Assembly: GCF_048128805.1 (NCBI RefSeq)
Contig: NC_136016.1
Location: 17,692,176 to 17,756,175 of the forward strand
Direction: 5' to 3'
Source of the DNA: Centroberyx gerrardi
Lineage: Eukaryota > Chordata > Actinopteri > Beryciformes > Berycidae
DNA: 64,000 bases
A program made the position numbers and the translations under genes. This document shows positions 25,351-37,264 of the stretch, one piece after another (positions within the stretch are counted from its first letter, which is position 1; each line of letters starts with the position of its first letter). Under the pieces are notes generated by a model, which was not told where the DNA came from, made no database searches, and saw only the letters and a list, made by a program, of their open reading frames with translations.

Positions 25351-28300
25351 ATGCCTGGTTTTGGGGTTTGGATTTACAAAAGTTGGATGTTACTTTTTGC
25401 CATTTTTGACATGGCTCTCTCAAACTATTCGGAAGACCAGTGCAGCTGGAGAGGCAGGCAAGTACATTTTATTTACTTGATTTTATTTTTGCATGTGGCA
25501 TAATGTGAAAAAACAGATGCAAAAATGCTCCATCTGCCACACATCTGCGATGCTGCGGATGCCTCTTGTATTTTAGCGTGCAGTTGACTGATGGTAAAGG
25601 ACAATGCTTATTTGTATGAAACAAGTTGAGACTTGTCATTAGGGCGCAATTAAAATGTTTCTAGTGCTCTGCTGCGATTGCGCCTCGGGGCTTTCTGCAG
25701 GAGGCATGGAGGGTCCAGACAGACAGGAGGCTCACTGATAAATGAGGATAAAACGCATATTGGCATATTGTGGATGTGGTTGCCTAAGCATTGACTTTAT
25801 CTAGCTATAACTGTATTTAACTATATTGTTGAAATTACCACAGTGGACTTATTACAGTGTTTTAGTAGGCTATATGACATAATAATAACTATGGATGCTG
25901 TGAGGGAATCCTGACTCCCCTCAGCTGCCAGTAGGCGGCGCCTTCTCTTTCTGAGCATATGTAAATTTCCTGCAGCCTGATTTAAAAAAAAAAAAAATTT
26001 TGTCAGTGTAGATTTTTAAATAGTCATCTTGGTATTCTACACATTTAGAAATCTTTGATGTAAGCTGCCTGTTTTCTACATTTAAAACCAACCCAAACCA
26101 CACATCCTGCAATGGCCAGTGCAGTTGATTCAGAAAAGTGCCACCAACTCCCACTGATGGTATAGCAGTAACTTCCAGCCCCAATAGGCGGTTTGGAGGC
26201 CAAAGATCTAGAAAAAAAACTTAATTAAAACCTTTATTTAACCTTGTCCTCTCTCCTTCCCTCTCTCCTCCTCCTCCTCCTTTCCCCTCATACAGTGGTT
26301 TGTCCCAGCAGCAGGGCAGCGTGGAGCAGATCTCCCTCCACTGCTCCGAGGGCACCCTGGACTGGCTGTATCCCAAGGGGGCCCTGCGCCTCACCCTGTC
26401 GCCCCGCCTGCCCTCAGCGGCGGTGGGGCCCGGCGGCAGCAGCTCGGGCCTCATCACGGCCTGCGTCAAGCCCTCGGAGCAGTTCCACGGAGCCCAGCTG
26501 TACCTGGAGAGAGACGGGGTGCTGGAGCTCCTGGTGGGGGACCGGCTAGAGACTTCCCCCCCGCCGAGGGTCCGCTGCTTCAGCCGGCTGCCCGGGGAGA
26601 GGGTGGCCCTGTTCCTGCAGGCTACGCCCCACCAGGACATCAGCCGGCGGATCGCCACCTTCCGCTACGAGCTGAGAGGGGACTGGACCGCCCGGCTGTC
26701 ACTCGACTCCAGCCCCATCAGCAGTGAAGGTGAGTCAGTGGAGCCATTAGTCAGCCATGTTGGTTTGAGCCTCGGGGCCTTCAGGGGCCATTTGTGGTCA
26801 AGTATGATGAGACGAGACTACATTCATTTTTCATTTTAATTCAGTGTGTAATAAACATGGAAAGCACAGAGGAGGTTCTGAGAAACTTGAATCTTCACAA
26901 AAGTCACTCAATTCTCAGTTCACTCATTTACTTCAATGGAACAATGAGGAATATTGTTATGTGAAAACCTTGTAACTCCGATTGTGGGGATTTTCATGTT
27001 TTCGCTTAAACTGAAGGAATACATGCTTCTCTATGAGTTGAGTAAATTCTCTGACCTATTGGGCTTATGAGACCCTTTCAAAACCCATTGGATAAAGTCA
27101 AAAATGCATTGCCACCAAGCTAAGAACAAGACTGGTTTTCTTAGTTTCCTGACAATGAGACATTTCGGAGATTCGTGGTTTTCACCCGACAGTCTCAATA
27201 TTATATTATATTCCATAAAATCGCCTCTGAGGATGATTCCTAATTCCAAACAGGCTTCTGTGGGGGGGTTCGGACTTTCCACGGCCCATGCAGAGTGTAG
27301 CGGAGGAAGTGGCCAAACTTTCCCCGGAGGCGTGCAGAAAGCGTCCACTGGTTTAGATTTGAAGGAGAGGGAGAGAGGGAGTGGGGAGGAGGGGGACAAA
27401 AGCCCAGTATGTGGGGCCTTCTCCAGAGTCCAGAGCCCTTTCAATGGCTGCCGCATGAGTATTCTGGGATTACTGCCGTCGCCTAGGCGACAGGGAGGCC
27501 TCTGCCCAGCTGAGATGCTCCCCTCTTTTGTTGAGCTGCCCCTCTGTGGGGAGACTTGTCTGTAGGAGTACACCCCCCACCCCTGCATCTCTCTCTCTCT
27601 CACACACACACACACACTGATTAGGCTTGGGGGGAGGATTGCTATGGACTAGAGAGGAAGGAATCTCATTTATCAGGAGGTTTTCACCAAGGAGGAGAAT
27701 GTGTGGGGTGGGCAAGGGGCCTCCGCACAACCACAAGGAGAGCAGAACTTTAAAAAATGCCAGGATGCTTTTTTTCCCCCCTTTCCCCCCAGTTTAGTCA
27801 ATGCAGACAGCCAGGGCTTTGGTGGTTTGGTTTCACTCTTTTCTTGTGGCCATCTGCAGATCCTTTTATGAATCTCAGGAAGGGTTCACTAAATTTTCTT
27901 TCCTCCGCAAGGATTTTTGTTTGAAATGATAAAAAAAAAGCTGTAAATGAGGTTGACAGGCCCCCAGTAGGAAGGAAGTACCTTCTGAGAAAGTGGAAGT
28001 GGAATTTTGTTCCTTTTTAAAATCTTTTGAAGTCCTCCTCCTCCCCCGCTCCTCGGCCCCTGTCTAGCGGGCTTTGATGAGGTGTGACTGGTGACACCCT
28101 GGCAGGCTTTAGGGGGGAAGTTTCATTTGGCCTTTAAATCGTCTGGGACGGAGGAGCCTCACACCTTAAAGCTTCACTGGTCCTCCTCTCCCAACCGTAA
28201 AAGTAGCAGCTGTCTGTTAGAACGCAGCGGTTGGTCTCTCCCTTGCTGCATGTCTTTGCACAGCGCTTTAGGCCTGGATATTCACATCTCACGTCCTCTG

Positions 28301-29603
28301 TGCATTCGATCGTAAGCTCGTGTCCTGTAGCTTTTATCCGGAAATAAGGCCTTTGATTTCCAAGGGCTCAATGTATTAGCATATAGGTGTCTTCTAACAG
28401 AGTTTAGAGTGTTATGTAAGGTCACCAACTGACTCCCTCTCTCTTTTCTCTCGCTTTATCCACTCTTTCCCCTTCCTTGTCTCTCCAGATGCCTGCAGAC
28501 CCTGCAACAACACAGAGATTCTCATGGCTGTCTGTACCAGTGATTTTGGTAAGTTTACCTTTTAGAGCCCTTCACTGTCCTGACTAAAAAACACATCACA
28601 CCAGGAATTAAATGTTATTGTCACACAGAATTCCCCCCTAATTCAGCCAGGATTAACATATTTTACCGGACCACCAAATGGCAACAAGTCCTTGCAGCAA
28701 AAGCCATAGCAAGTAATGATTTTGTGTCAGGATCTACAAATCGGTTGTGTCGAATCGACTTAAAGGCAGAGCACCCCAGTGCCTCCAAATCCTCTCCCCT
28801 CAAAACTGCAAAGGTTAAAGGTGAAACAGCAGTACCCTGCCCCCCCCACACGCACTCTTTCTAACCCCTCCTGAAGGCGCTGCAGTGGACTAATCCTAAC
28901 ATCTCCCCCCTAGAGAAGGAGCAGTGGACTAATCTGCATGCCTCTGATTGAGCTGTAATGGGACCGAGTGGCTCAACTGGCAACAAAAGTTAGAAGGATT
29001 AGTGAACAGCCTCGGTTTTCCATACTGCTTTTACCATCAGTTGGTAGCCTCTAGAGAACCACATCTCTAGCTAGATTATGACTTCAGTTATTTCTGCCAT
29101 ACCATTCAATTCCAGCCAATGGTTAGAAACTCATGTAAACAACAATACAACTTTTGCAACATTGCAACAATAGTACAAATATACAACAAAACCACATTTT
29201 TATGTACTGATAAAAAAGACAAGATTTGGAGGTCCTCATTGTAAAACAAGCAGAGTAGAAATTGACCAGAATGTGTCTTTTCTCCACAGTTGTGCGTGGA
29301 AACATTCGGGCAGTAGAGGAAGACGAGAACTTAAGGGCAGCAGTGATCAAGGTCAGCGCCACCCGGGTGTTTCGTCAGAAGTACGCCCTGTTCACCGGTA
29401 ACAGCCGGCTGACCAGCCAGGGTGAGATCAGAACTCTGTTGCAGTGCGGCGTCAGACCCGGGCCAGGCAGCTTCCTGTTCACAGGCAGGGTCCACTTCGG
29501 GGAGGCCTGGCTGGGCTGCGCCCCCCGATACAAGGACTTCCAACGGGCCTACATCATGGCCAAAGAGGCCCAGCAGATACCCTGCGAACTGGCTGTAGAC
29601 TGA
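25351..29603 (+). CDS. metrn: Meteorin, secreted neurotrophic factor (complete, 4 exons)
   Basis: Secreted glial/neuronal differentiation factor. Coding exons: 25351-25457, 26296-26729, 28489-28548 and 29290-29603; total 915 bp, 304 aa plus stop. Residues 1-24 form a hydrophobic signal peptide (WMLLFAIFDMALS). The mature start NYSEDQCSW matches the family's YSEERCSW. The block LFLQATPHQDISRR favours METRN over METRNL, as does the neighbourhood (STUB1, CCDC78). Ten cysteines are present (including C31, C52, C92, C130, C183, C186 and C196), the number I recall for the family. Possible N-glycosylation sites are N25-Y-S and N187-N-T. Exon 1 ends at AG|GCAAGT, a GC donor; no in-frame GT alternative exists there. 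Other junctions are GT-AG. The C-terminus CELAVD parallels human CEVALH. It is a single gene on the plus strand between two gene-poor regions. Confidence 0.94.
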
Positions 29604-31505
29604 GTCGAAAAACTTTCCAGCCGCTTTCTACAATAGAAAATCAAGGCTGTACTGAAAGCCAAGCCAAACTCAGGCCCATTCCATACCCATCCTGGGCTGC
29701 CAAACCTCCCAGAGAAGGAAGGTTTAGGAAGAAGCCTTGGTGTGCAGCTGTTGGCACCAATGGATACAGTCTTCCCAAAGGACTGAGGAGCGAACCTGGC
29801 TCTTTTTTGCGACACCATTCCCAGTGCAATATGCAGTCACCTGGTCCGAAAGACCCAATGGAGTTGTGACATGAGGGACACGGCTGAAGTGGAGATTATA
29901 AGCATTTGGCATTCAACAGTTTTTCCATACTGATGCCATTTTGCTGGTTCAGAACAAATTTTTTTAAAAGCTTTCCATTCAAGGCAAATTAATTCAAGCC
30001 ATTAATTCAGGGCTATTGGGTGATATATTTGTGAAACTCAGGAAAATGTTTGAAAAGTTCTGTTGAGACATTATTGTCACTTAGTTGATATCCAAGTGTT
30101 CAACCTCAAGGCAGGTGTTATTATGGTCCAAGGCTTCAAAATGGCCACCCTTTTCCACAGTGTTTTTTGTTAAGAAAATGTTTGGCCTTGCTTTTTTTAG
30201 CAGTCAAACAGCAAGAGGAAATTAAGTTCAATGTCATGTTTTGGTAGCTACTCCTTTACAGGGGCCATCCTCAGTGTTGCTATTTTTAGGAGATTAGGGA
30301 AGGTCCTGATAAAAGAAAATTTAGAAAAAAAATATTTGCACTGATAAGGGAAAGGGAATGATCTGGAAGGTGTGATGCTGCAAGCACTGAAAACCAAATG
30401 AAAAGCAACTATATGTAGCATAGCGGAGCGATTGAGAACTTAATATATGTACAGATAATGTGAGCACATAGTAACGCTAAGCTAAGGCTTCCTGAGCAGG
30501 TTTCACAGCTCAAACTAGTGCTGAAAGCACTTTCATATTCTAGCCAACTCTGAGATTTTGTTTCTAAAAGTAGACACAGGGCAACACTGCTTTTCACAAC
30601 CCTGTATAAACAAGATGTTTGTGATGTATAGACCACTGTTCACAACAAGTCACCATGTGTAAGATATCACACGCTTGCTCTGTTTCATTTCAGTAGCCAT
30701 GCTATATTTCTGCAAAATTTTGATTGATTGGACTGCCTTTGACTTTAAAGATGATTATTTTTGAAAATGTCTTTGAGTTCTACTGCCGCAGTGTTGCCAA
30801 AGCAATTACAAGTCTTTCAGTGCTGTCTGCGAAGAATTACCAATTCTGTTTCGAGAAACACATAACAAGAAAATAACAAAATCAAGAAGCTATTTCATGT
30901 TTGATGTAAAACAAGATTGATAATTGTATTTCACCTGTACATAATCAGTAACGCTCATAAACCTGGTGACAACAGCCATTCTTAACAGAAGTCCAGTGGT
31001 ATCGTGCTATGTGTTGGTGGTAGTAAGGATGGAGGAACATAGGGCAAAAAAGTCAAATTTGTCCAACCTATGATACAATATGAATTAGGATGAATGAATT
31101 GTTGCATTAAAATCCTCAAGCCTGCGTTTGGAAGAACAAGTGATTACAATGGACAAGGCTAGCTCAAGAGAAACACAAAATATGCATTTAGTGTAGAAAT
31201 TCTGTTCAGTAAAGTGATTTCATATCTGATGTGCACTATATCAACAAGTGGAGAGGTTCATACCAAATTACCATGATGTGCTGGAGCGGTATGTTTCAAG
31301 TGCTGTACACTGCCATTTTTGCTGTTTGTTTTTTTTCAATGTGAATTTATGTTAATACCAATGTGAATGTAAATATGTAAATAAGAAATTCTAGAAACAA
31401 CACCATCAAAAAAAACCTATGGAGAGAAAAAAAACATTGTCTCAGTATTGTGGAATGTTTTTATGTTTGTCTGTGTTATTAAAACATAAGAAAATGATCC
31501 TGATG
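29604..31505 (+). other. METRN 3'UTR
   Basis: No coding exon lies between the METRN stop and an ATTAAA polyadenylation signal at 31478-31483 followed by a T/GT-rich stretch. This gives a 3'UTR of about 1.9 kb. The end point is inferred. Confidence 0.5.
31478..31483 (+). terminator. Candidate METRN polyadenylation signal (ATTAAA)
   Basis: The common ATTAAA variant, followed by a GT- and T-rich segment (GATGTTTATGGAGTTATTTG). No AATAAA was noticed between the stop codon and this site. Confidence 0.45.
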
Positions 31506-34500
31506 TTTATGGAGTTATTTGTTTTCTTCTGAAAGGCTTTCTCATAAACACTTAATTAGAGATAATGTTAATGCTTCACATGATCACTAATTTATCAGCA
31601 GTCTAATCCTCTCACAGCACTGTTTAATCTACATTAGAGTATGTGGGTCTATAGGTTTCTACCATTCTAAACTTTTCTCAGACATAAGTCACTTGAAGTG
31701 TCCATGAATCAGATCCCTGAAGGCTCAAAACAAACGGCGTGCCTGAAAGAGCGAGCGGCCTAAAAGGCGGAGAGATTTAGAGGAGTGTTCAGGACCCTGA
31801 GGGCTTCGGAGAGGGAAGGCGGTAGAAAACAACGGTTGGAATTCTGTTGTCCTCGGCCTCCCATTTTCAGGATTCAGGAAGCAATAAATTGCCATTAAGG
31901 GAGCGGCATGGCAGACTCGGCTGAGCGGAGGTGCCACACAGTCGCTCACTTCATCCTGACCACGCGTAGGCCAGCAGACCTGTACACAAGGCCAAAAATA
32001 AACCAGATCTCTTTTCCATTCAGCCATAATTCAGCCTAGAGCAAAAGTTAGTCTCCAATCTCACCGAGACTTGGATCTTATTCTTTACACCGATACTGAA
32101 CCTGTGCAGTCATACAGCCTGTTGTGGCTAGGGAGGAGTGTTATGACTGAACCCGTGGATAATATATTTCGGCTGCTCTAACCGATGAGGAGCTGCATGG
32201 TAATAACAGTACAGAAACACCCATGTCACTGAACCACTATGATAAATTCACCACCTGTTTCTTCTCATTGCCAAATTCAGAGTATCTCAGTGAAAAAGAA
32301 AGTGTCAAGGGCAGCCATGTACTGCGTTTGTATATGCGTCTCTGCTCCAGACTATGACATATACCTCAGTAAAATCTCAGATTTACTGCGTGCTGTAAAT
32401 CCATTTGAAAAAGAGCAGCTGGGGAATTAACATGGTGTTTAGGTTAAATGGAAAAGAATCACAAAAGCGCGACATGCTTCCCATGTCTGGCATGCTATCA
32501 CCCATAGAAACCCCAACGCTGCTTTGCCACTGCATCAGTAGTCCATGAGAGTGAACCTCCAACCTCCCCGACTATTTACTGCCTCAGTACCCCTTTAAAA
32601 AAATGCCATGGCTGGGGGCCCTAAGCTGCACTCCAACAACCCCCCCCCCCCCCTCTTTCTCTTCTTTCTCTCTCTCTCTCTCCTCCCTCCCTCCTTCCCA
32701 GTCCATCTGAGGTTACTGCTGCAGAACTGATAAGCCAAAACAAAGAGCACTCAAATTATGCTCATTGAACTAATGACATTTTGACAAAGCTCAACTTCCT
32801 CCATTGTTGTCACTTGGTTGTGACCCCAGCTTGAACCCCTAAAACTGCAAAATGAATCACAATATAGACACCATGCAACCACAAAGACACTACACCTTGC
32901 TGTCCAACCACAATAGCACTATGTTTACTTTTGTAAATGCAACATAATAGCAATTGCAATAACTCATTATAATGCATGCAGTGCACAATCCAGATAAAAT
33001 TTGATGTGTTCATTTTTTTTTTTTAAGTGTAACTGTGACACAAATTTCTGAAAACATATTTTGCAGTTACTACATCCAACATATTTATGATTATATTGCA
33101 CATTGGTATTGATGGCATGCACTATTACACCATTATCGCTAGAATAATGTTCATTCACATGGCTTCTTCTTAAATTAATCAAGGAATTTTTGTTACTTTG
33201 CATGTGTGATATTTATTCATGATATAGACAATGAGTGATTTTCTTTGTAGGCATGTTTACGTGACTTTGTGGACCTTCAAAAATGTTGTGTATTAACAAA
33301 TGTTGGTGGCTCTGCAGAGGTTCAGAGTGCTGTGGGCGCACAATAAACCCCTCCTCCCCTCCCCGCTCCTCTGTTATTCTGTTCTGTTGTATAGCTGAGG
33401 TGATGTATAGAGGCTGCGGAGCGGGAAGCACTCAGGAAAGGGGAATCCAAAGGGATGGGAGAGAGTCGCTGGGTGTGGACGTCCGTCGGCCCCTGAGGGG
33501 GAAGTGGCTGCACACAAAGCTCCAGAGATGAGAGCGCAGACAGGGGCAAAGTGCTCTAGGGTTAGGGTTAGCTCCCTCGTAGTCCAGCACAACAACACCC
33601 CGCCCAGTGCACAGGTCCTGTGTTCCCGGCAGGAACTCTCCGCTATTATCCACCCATATAAACAGAAATAGTTAATGCTTTAAACCAGACAAAGGTCTAA
33701 AAATCATTGTCAGCAAAGTCCAAACAGACATACATGGACTGACATAAATCGCCAACACACTGGGGAGTCATTTGTAGTGTGTTGGGTCAAGAAGTTAATG
33801 TTGACAATCCTTTGCAGTTTCTCTGACTCTACTGTGGGCCGTTTGTCCTCAAATAAAAAAACTGAAACCAGCTACTCCGATTGAAAGCTGCTGTTTCCTT
33901 TATGTTCTTGTATCACTGCAGGAATATCAGTACATTTGCTTCCAAATTCTTTTGTAAATCCTTAATATCCTCTGAGGGAGTTACCATCATCTCACTCATC
34001 TCCTTAAACCATTTCCCTTCTCCTCTTCTTGTGCCTTGAAGGAAGCTAGTCTGGCCTCTCTTAATGTTTCTTCTCCTTCTCCTTTACCTCTATCTCTCTC
34101 CACTGGGACTGTTCCTTAATATGTTCAAACATCTTATGAGCTGTGGGTTTGAACTTGATTTAAGAGTCTAATCTTTGTCTGAACTTTAACAACAAATGTT
34201 GGATCACTCCCATTCAGTGCTGTGTAACTCCTGTTGGGGATCAAAAGCTGTGGTTGCTGACAAACACTTGACACAAAATCAGATCTCCCTCCTTAGGACA
34301 GAAGAGACTTGGTTCTTCTGACTGACTAGAACATGAGCTCTGATCTTCCTGCTGGCTTCTCTGTAGCTCTTTTTTTCTGCTCTCTTTTCCAAGGGATTGC
34401 CCTTTTCCCAGAGGGATTCACAGATGCTCCTCAGTGGCAGGTTCAGAGGAAATGGACTCCTGGAGATTGATATATGTAGGAGCATTACTATGACAGTTTT

Positions 34501-36029
34501 CTTTCCAACTGTCCTGTACCTGGAAGATATTTGTTCTGGGTCTGGGAAGAGGTCACTACAGATAGATCAGGAGAGATCTTCCAGATGAGACATAATGATG
34601 CCATTGGAGCCTGCAGTTTTATGTTTTCATCAAGTGCAAGTTTGCACCTGTACACGTTCATATCCCTGCCGCCAAATCAAGGCTTACAAAGTTTTTGCAA
34701 AACATAAACACTAATTTTGACAATCCTGAAAAGCATATTTAAATAAAATGCTGAAAGTGCTTCCTTATTGACTTGTATGTACATGGTGTCAGTCCAGGAT
34801 GTGATAAAAAGGCAGGAAGACAAACAGAAAGGCATCAGGAGGAAGAAGATTTGTGGGTGTTTTTGTACCTCTGGTTGTGCATAAGCCAAACTCACAGAGG
34901 TAGAGAACTAAGAAGTGATAAAGAAACTGTGGTTTTAAATGGCCATATTCACCATATGTACAAATGTTTTTTCCATGCTGCTTGCATGCAACCAAACTTA
35001 AGTCTGTGTCCATCTCTCTCTGTGACTCAGTGGTTACGCATCCTGCTGCTCCTCCATCAACTCAGCACCAGCTGAGAGTGAGCATGACCACACTTTGGCA
35101 TCCCAGATTCCCAGCTGACAATTTCTGGTTCCCATAACACCCTCGCACAGCTGGGAATAATGATTCACAAATGGAAATTCTGTGAATGTGCAAGTCTGCG
35201 AACACGCTAACTTGTTATCCCATGATGCTCATATTCAGGCCACGAAACATCAGCCATTATCAAACCATAAGCTTCATGTCTTACTCTTACTTCAATGGCA
35301 GCGCTCTTTCATTGGAACGATTTCGGTAAGGCACTGACTAGCATTCGTCTTTCTGTATTGAGCAAGTTTACAATTACTGATGAGTTAAGAGTAGCCTCTC
35401 TTCACAAAGCATAGTGCTGGAGGGAGAAAAAAGGCCCTGTGGTCAGCTTTTAAGTAGAGTGGGCAGTTTGGGTGGGTTGAGAGGTCATGGCAGAATAGAG
35501 AGCAAGGGTAGAGTGGGGCAAGAGCATGTTTATCTGGCCATGTTATCCCTCTGAAGTGCTGAAGGGAGGAGAGTGAGGAGTCCCCTTTGTTCCTCAAGAG
35601 CCTGCAGATGGCTGTAATCCCTTCCAAAATGCGCACTGAAAATCAATCAAGACAGGGTGGACATGGTGTATGTGAGTGTGGAGGCGGGCGAGACATTTCT
35701 CAGGGAGGGGGTCCTGCAAAGAAACACACAAGTTGGGTTGAGCAAGCGTCTTTGGTGCTTTCCCGCCAAAAAAAAAGTATTGTAAGGAAAGACAGAGGGA
35801 GTGAATTGCGACCCCCTCCAATGAAGGGCCGCTATCCCTCCGTTTCAGCCGAATACAGCTGCCATCTCCTCACCGGGTCCCTGGGGTTACACGGGCTGCA
35901 GGGGGTAAGACCACAAAACCTCCAAACGCTGCATCATACACTAATAAGGCTACTTAAGGGCCATTCACTGTGTCAGGATGTGTGGCATCAGGCTCGCATG
36001 GCAAAAATGAGGGGGAGAGATCAGAGTGT

Positions 36030-36079
<50 letters not shown>
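36030..36079. repeat. (GATA)n microsatellite
   Basis: About 12 uninterrupted GATA units. Confidence 0.95.
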
Positions 36080-37227
36080 CTACTATTGCCAACATTAGAC
36101 CATTGTTGAACCAACGTTGGTAGAGTACAAAATCTGCATTGAAGGGCCATCATTGTCTTCAGATTGTCAACCACAGTGATGCTACTAGGGTAGATTCATT
36201 GTATATGGGGAGTGAGCGGGGAATTCATGATGTTATTCAACACGACTTCATTATGCAGTACAAAGAGCAACTAATTTACATACTAATTTTAAAAAATGCA
36301 TTTCTTTGAAGGTATCCTGTATCAATTAATTTGTATCAGGCATAGTTTGCTGTTGTTGCAGACAGAACTGAAAAAAAGCAGACTTCAACCTCTATTCTTC
36401 TCTCATTTTCCAGGTCTGATGAGATTTTGTCAGAAGTCAGAAATATACATGGAAATATTCACTTACATCACAATATTCACTAACATCTTTTTGAGTTATT
36501 TTAACTTTTTCATAGGATTCTTTTTATGGGAAATCAACTGGTTTAAATGGGTTTGCCTCTGAGTCAGGCACAATTAAATTTTTAACTGTGTATGCATGGT
36601 TGTTTCCTACCACTATTTTCCTCCAGGGCCTCCTGTACCAAAACCCTCTTCTATGAGCAAATCTATTTGTCATACAATGACGGGCCAATTCTCTCTCTTG
36701 TTTTCTTATCTGGCTGACGTAAGCTTAGCCCACTGGATGCCCTACTAAAACCTAGACTGAGAGTCTACCCACTGCAGGGAAACACACCTGTCTTTGCCTA
36801 GCCTCTCAAACCACAGCAATTAACAGCCAGGATTATGGTTTTCAAACAAAACCCGTCCGAGTGTCTACACAAAGGGGAGAAACTTCCCTGGCAGAACAGT
36901 GCAATCCCCTCAAAGTCTTCCCTCGCTGCCTGCCACCCACTCCTATGTTTCTCCCCTCTAATCCTGTAATAGTGAAGCACAGCCTGGCCTCCCTCTGTAC
37001 CCATTTTTTTCCTACTCTCTCTCCTCAGAGTCGTCTTCAGTTACCTCCTTAGAGACATACTGCACTGTGTCTATTGTTCCAATTGTTTATTAAGCAAAGA
37101 GGGAGGCAGGAACGAAACTGCCAGTCACAGTTGTTTTGTTATGTTACTTTACCTACTAGTATCTCCTTGCATTTTTCTCTTTACCTGCTGAGCTTCAGGG
37201 CAAGATTTGTCAACAGATACTTATGTC

Positions 37228-37264
37228 CGTGTTTTGCAGCACTACAAAAGTGCTGCAAAACACG
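37228..37264. repeat. Perfect 16-bp inverted repeat, 5-nt loop
   Basis: CGTGTTTTGCAGCACT (37228-37243), loop ACAAA, then its exact reverse complement (37249-37264). It lies in intergenic DNA with no gene nearby. Confidence 0.9.

Noticed and set aside
27031..27615. Long overlapping open frames on both strands (153 and 194 codons) in METRN intron 2
   Set aside because: No family resemblance; a GC-rich intron segment explains the lack of stops, and splice phases of METRN skip it cleanly.
29549..29912. Minus- and plus-strand frames around the METRN stop codon
   Set aside because: Shadows of exon 4 and 3'UTR sequence without homology.
33556..33571. Telomere-like GGGTTAGGGTTAG
   Set aside because: Only two units; too short to indicate an interstitial telomere.
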